Below are positions 61,901 through 64,000 of a stretch of DNA of 64,000 nucleotides, piece by piece (position 1 is the stretch's first letter; every line of letters starts with the position of its first letter). The DNA is taken from assembly GCA_964584495.1 (NCBI GenBank), contig CAZPAH010000003.1, positions 1 through 64,000 of the forward strand, given 5' to 3'. The stretch comes from CAZPAH01 sp964584495. GTDB taxonomy: Bacteria; Krumholzibacteriota; Krumholzibacteriia; Krumholzibacteriales; Krumholzibacteriaceae. The translations under genes and the position numbers were made by a program. A model generated the notes under the pieces. The model saw nothing but the letters and a program-made list of their open reading frames with translations. It had not been told where the DNA came from and did no database searches.

Positions 61901-61960
61901 GCGGAGCGCTCCGGAGAAACCATACATTCGATGCGCCGCAGGATCGGCGTTGTGAGATAA
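58922..61960 (+). CDS. Secreted multidomain protein with four tandem repeats and FlgD-like tail
   Basis: About 1,012 residues from the GTG at 58922, with gaggtgg 5 bases upstream. The signal peptide is VLLFLAALIGTALLAPAGAF. Four related repeats of about 110 residues follow, each starting with a pattern like LQVLLPGExxxxGTxxGKxG-P-Q and containing WWNxV or FWNRV and a S-TDxxA segment. They alternate with Ig-like domains (for example GEPVTVTIRVTDSRGNPIENY). A big-2-like domain (GNGVPGQPVVFELESG) and a C-terminal FlgD-like domain (VTNYPNPFHPNE, LWDGRNGNGEVVASGGYIVLIE) end it. It is probably an extracellular or surface adhesin-like protein. The following PorV-like gene fits an export system for such proteins. 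Confidence 0.85.
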   Translation: MFQANRYKHYVLLFLAALIGTALLAPAGAFSQVACPYRQVQVLLPGESAAPGTDSGKTGTPLTQVAGIPFEIKVRVCDGSWNTVTSVDHAFRITSTDETASLPPASPLIFGELTLDVTLNAAGLFTFTATDLSDHEHISGTSSQVTVVYGVGELDRFEFSYIDADQRAGQPVQVTIEAVDGNGSLVGTFSGTAGLTQSTSFGAGRILPQEIGFEGGSWTGYVTLYRADETEGECYGGNVTISAALEGGGPAGESNCFTVHPGDFARLQVIVPGQEPAPGTIAGITGSPAVQSTGMSFAAQVYGTDEFWNRVDGADEISLTSNDQAAAISGPAAMTDGQASFDIAFATAGIKTLTALDVTDGGIEGMTSEPIQVISSEPVFVIEPLPSPLTAGEPVTVTIRVTDSRGNPIENYNGHALLVAETGPATITPESIRFDGGSWSGDMTFFCAGGEISFSCVDFAAPPNYGTSIPVTVLPGDYAGLQVLLPGEIPLGGTVSGKEGSPADQEAGRPFQVTVRAVDSWWNMVPEADTGISLVSTDAYALIPAGTVLGGGQLTVPVTLFRAGRHSFEAKEEGSEDGEGSVSGLLDVVPGPYARVIMLAPGEELIPGSEEGKVGTPLDQTVGYSFRLIVQATDWWWNPVTGVSDGIRLTSTDPLAEIPEIAFLADGRAEFDVRLSTGGYQLLTAENTDNTSIGNTVSQVRAINSGFHIEAAVHPEKVIAGETFYVTVKVTNNAGAVMQEVNSFANIEVRNAVKGEAGEGTLLNTRFQFLQGERTLSQTYTKAESIVLLISDEGGNDPGLTNAITIEPGPPSAIEAVSDPPWVGGRKTATISASVIDGFGNGVPGQPVVFELESGLGTITPIEEVTDRLGVARALFRAAYDPETGTVRVYSNSFTTILEIETALVDPSLPGGTVTNYPNPFHPNENATTIAYKLSDDAIVSMRIFTLDGRLVLRKKYGAGSDGGSAGLNEILWDGRNGNGEVVASGGYIVLIEAERSGETIHSMRRRIGVVR

Positions 61961-62042
61961 ACGCCTGCGGCCGGAAAGGACCGCGGGAAAAACTGCGGGA
62001 AGGACCGGCGCGGCGGGAATCGATAGAACGGAGGATTCGATA

Positions 62043-63326
62043 ATGGATCGTGCGAAGATGAAAAATTCAACGGGGATCATGAAGGTTCTCGCCGCATGCG
62101 CGGCGATCGTCATGCTCGCCGGAGGCGGCGCCCTGGGATCCGACGAGAACGGCGGAGCGGCGGGAGGATGGCTCTCCGCCTACAGGAGCGCAAGGAGCCT
62201 AGGTTTCGGCGGGGCGTTCGTCGCGGTGGCCGACGATCCGATGGGGATGGTCTGGAACCCGGCCGGGATGACGCAGCTCTTTCAGAGCGAAGTATCGCTC
62301 GAGACGTCGCGGCTGTTCGAGGGGACCTCTGTGAACTGCTTCAGCTTCGCGGTTCCCGGGAGCCGCTACCCGACACTCGGATTCACCGTGCTGTCGCTGA
62401 GGTCGGGGGACTTCGAGCGGACGAACGAGTTCAACGAGACGATGGGAACGTTTCACGAGGGGGACCAGGCGTTTCTTCTGTCGGCCTCACACGACCTCTT
62501 TCCCTTCCTCGCGGTCGGCGCCAACCTCAAGATCGTCCGGCAGTCGATCGAGGATTTCAACGACACGGGGGCCGGCCTCGATCTGGGCATGCTTGTGAGC
62601 GTAACGGACGACCTCAGGATCGGGGCATCGTTCGCGAACTTCGGCGGGCCGCACATAAAGCTCCGCGAGAGCAGCGAGGATTACCCGGTGCAGTTCAGGG
62701 GCGGGTTCGCCCTCCGCGTCCTCTCGGGGCGGGCGACGGTTACGGCCCAGATAGACCATCTGGCCGGCGGCGAGACGATCCTTCAGGGAGGAACGGAATA
62801 CTGGATCCATCCGACGATGGCCCTTCGCGTCGGGTTCAGCGCCTACTCTCCGGCGGGCGGCTTCAGCTGGAGCCTCCCCCGCGACCTGAGGCTCGATTAC
62901 GGAATGTCCAGCCACGAGCTCGGACTGACCCACCGGTTCAGCATCTCGTACAGCTTCGGCGGATTCTTCGCCAGATCGAAGGCGGAGCCGGCGGTCTTCT
63001 CGCCGTTCGGGATAAACCCTGTGACGAAATTCAACCTCAGCACGAGGACGAGAAAAGATGTCGAATCGTGGAAGCTGGAGATCACGGACAAGTTCTCGAG
63101 GAGCATCCGCTCCTTCGGAGGCAGGGGAACGCCTCCGTCGCACCTGATGTGGGACGGCAAGTCGGCGGCGGGGGTCGCCCAGCCGGACGGCATATATACA
63201 TTCACGCTGTACGTCGAGGATGTCGACGGACGGAAGATAAAGGGACGGCGCGGCACTGTCGAGATCGATACGAGTATCCCCGAGATCTCGGTGCCGGTAG
63301 TCATTGACAAGATTTCAAAGGAATAG
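62043..63326 (+). CDS. PorV/PorQ-like outer-membrane barrel with FlgD-like tail
   Basis: 427 residues. A signal peptide (IMKVLAACAAIVMLAGGGALG) precedes SARSLGFGGAFVAVADDPMGMVWNPAGM, the hallmark of the PorV/PorQ (FadL-like) family. The barrel runs to about residue 310 with repeated strands such as IGASFANFGGPHIK. The last 110 residues are a FlgD-like Ig domain (LMWDGKSAAGVAQPDGIYTF). PorV-like proteins take part in type IX secretion in Bacteroidetes; in other FCB phyla their function is less clear. It lies 82 bases after the large secreted protein and 4 bases before the next gene. Confidence 0.85.
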   Translation: MDRAKMKNSTGIMKVLAACAAIVMLAGGGALGSDENGGAAGGWLSAYRSARSLGFGGAFVAVADDPMGMVWNPAGMTQLFQSEVSLETSRLFEGTSVNCFSFAVPGSRYPTLGFTVLSLRSGDFERTNEFNETMGTFHEGDQAFLLSASHDLFPFLAVGANLKIVRQSIEDFNDTGAGLDLGMLVSVTDDLRIGASFANFGGPHIKLRESSEDYPVQFRGGFALRVLSGRATVTAQIDHLAGGETILQGGTEYWIHPTMALRVGFSAYSPAGGFSWSLPRDLRLDYGMSSHELGLTHRFSISYSFGGFFARSKAEPAVFSPFGINPVTKFNLSTRTRKDVESWKLEITDKFSRSIRSFGGRGTPPSHLMWDGKSAAGVAQPDGIYTFTLYVEDVDGRKIKGRRGTVEIDTSIPEISVPVVIDKISKE

Positions 63327-63330
63327 AGAT

Positions 63331-64000
63331 ATGTTTCAGCAGAAGATCGACAGGCTGACCGTTATAACCGCCATCACGATCGCATGCCTCGTCCTGATGG
63401 TGGCGAACGCGTTCTCAAGTGTTCCGCCGCCGGGGCCGGGCGGGGATATCGTCTGCTATGCGGCCGTCGCTTCCCCGGGGACCGGGGGCGGCTCCTCTCC
63501 GGCGCGCCGGGCGCTCGATGCGGTCTCGACGCGAAGCGCGGAAGATGAACTTTCCCTCCGGTGGATCGAGTTCGAGAACGCACTGCCCCTTCCTTTCAGC
63601 GCGAGGAGGATCGCGATCGAACGGCTCGCCGAGCGGACGGGCGGAGACGATACGGGGAAGCTGCCCAAGGACCTACGCGGGCCTGCACTGTTTCTGGCGG
63701 GAGAGATACGCTATCTCCTGGGCGATTACGCCTCGGCCTCTTCGCTTTTGAGCCGATCCGCCGGCAGGATGAAGGACGGACCTATCGAGGACGACGCGGA
63801 GTTCGCCGCGATCTCCGCGATCGAGGCGGCCGGGCGTGACGGCGAGGCTGCCGATGCGTGGAGGAAATGGCTCAAAAAATATCCCGCGAGCCCCCTTGCG
63901 CCCAGGGCCAGGTTATCCCTCGCCTGGAACCGTATAAGGGGAGGATCCTTCGACGAGGCCGCCGGCGAGGCAGCCTCGATCGAAAGCTGCTTCCCGTGGA
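63331..64000 (+). CDS. Exported TPR-like protein, 3' end outside the window
   Basis: The ATG at 63331 opens a frame of at least 223 codons that runs off the window. The N-terminus has a signal peptide (VITAITIACLVLMVANAFS). From about residue 120 TPR-like units appear (LFLAGEIRYLLGDYASASSLL, AADAWRKWLKKYPASPLAPRARLSLAW). It begins 4 bases after the PorV-like gene, so the two are probably cotranscribed. Proteins of this kind in FCB genomes may continue as tetratricopeptide scaffolds or lytic transglycosylases; the visible part cannot tell. Confidence 0.7.
   Translation, partial: MFQQKIDRLTVITAITIACLVLMVANAFSSVPPPGPGGDIVCYAAVASPGTGGGSSPARRALDAVSTRSAEDELSLRWIEFENALPLPFSARRIAIERLAERTGGDDTGKLPKDLRGPALFLAGEIRYLLGDYASASSLLSRSAGRMKDGPIEDDAEFAAISAIEAAGRDGEAADAWRKWLKKYPASPLAPRARLSLAWNRIRGGSFDEAAGEAASIESCFPW

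Noticed and set aside
1..64000. CRISPR arrays, insertion sequences, integrases, attachment sites, rRNA or tRNA
   Set aside because: None seen: no regularly spaced repeats, transposase motifs or RNA gene consensus. The only clear nucleotide repeat noticed is the pair in the arsenic cluster.

Overview
The window looks like chromosomal DNA of a didermic (Gram-negative type) bacterium. Several exported proteins end in a FlgD-like C-terminal domain preceded by NPFNP- or NPFHP-type motifs, there is a PorV/PorQ-like outer-membrane protein, several proteins have lipoboxes, and Arg codons are dominated by AGG in a GC-rich background. This combination is common in the wider FCB superphylum (for example Krumholzibacteriota, Eisenbacteria, Latescibacterota). 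The exact phylum is inference. I see no rRNA, tRNA, CRISPR array, phage or insertion sequence.

Left flank (1-13.4 kb): a PadR regulator with a FtsX/MacB-type permease carrying a prefix domain, a large hybrid sensor kinase with a two-component-type beta-propeller sensor, an NmrA-like NAD(P)-binding protein with foreign-looking codon use, a second FtsX/MacB-type permease, and a secreted seven-repeat protein with a FlgD-like tail.

Centre (13.5-46.4 kb): a type VI secretion (T6SS) locus. A PP2C phosphatase (minus strand) and a Ser/Thr kinase with a PEGA domain (minus strand) bracket it. The plus strand first carries a spike/effector module: a PAAR-like tip, an OmpA-like/zinc-metallopeptidase protein, a lipoprotein, a DcrB-like chaperone candidate, a beta-domain protein sharing a module with the PAAR protein, a LysM/zincin protein, and a second lipoprotein. 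The core follows: ClpV, TssB, TssC, a Bacteroidetes-type TssD tube protein, VgrG, TssE, TssF, TssG (with a PASTA-like N-terminus) and TssK. It ends with a tail-anchored membrane protein and a membrane GTPase where TssL and TssM would be expected. No TssJ, TssA, full-length TssM or TssN-R is recognisable. A minus-strand block of a LamG lipoprotein, an outer-membrane barrel, a TPR/CsgG-like lipoprotein and a CsgG-like protein lies between the core and the kinase and may supply the outer-membrane or sensory part. The T6SS therefore looks like a mosaic: a T6SSiii-type tube with an unfamiliar membrane complex.

Right flank (46.5-64 kb): an NtrY/NtrC-type kinase/regulator pair diverges from a FtsX permease, MacA-like adaptor and two LolD/MacB-type ATPases, with sigma-54-like promoter sites between them. 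An arsenic cluster follows (ArsR, UPF0718/ArsP-like permease, small thioredoxin, ArsF-like and ArsG-like proteins), with a perfect palindrome over its promoter and two copies of a repeated, foldable intergenic element. The window ends with a 1,012-residue secreted repeat protein, a PorV-like protein and a TPR-like protein cut by the window edge.

Functional calls rest on motif recognition by eye; no database search was run.
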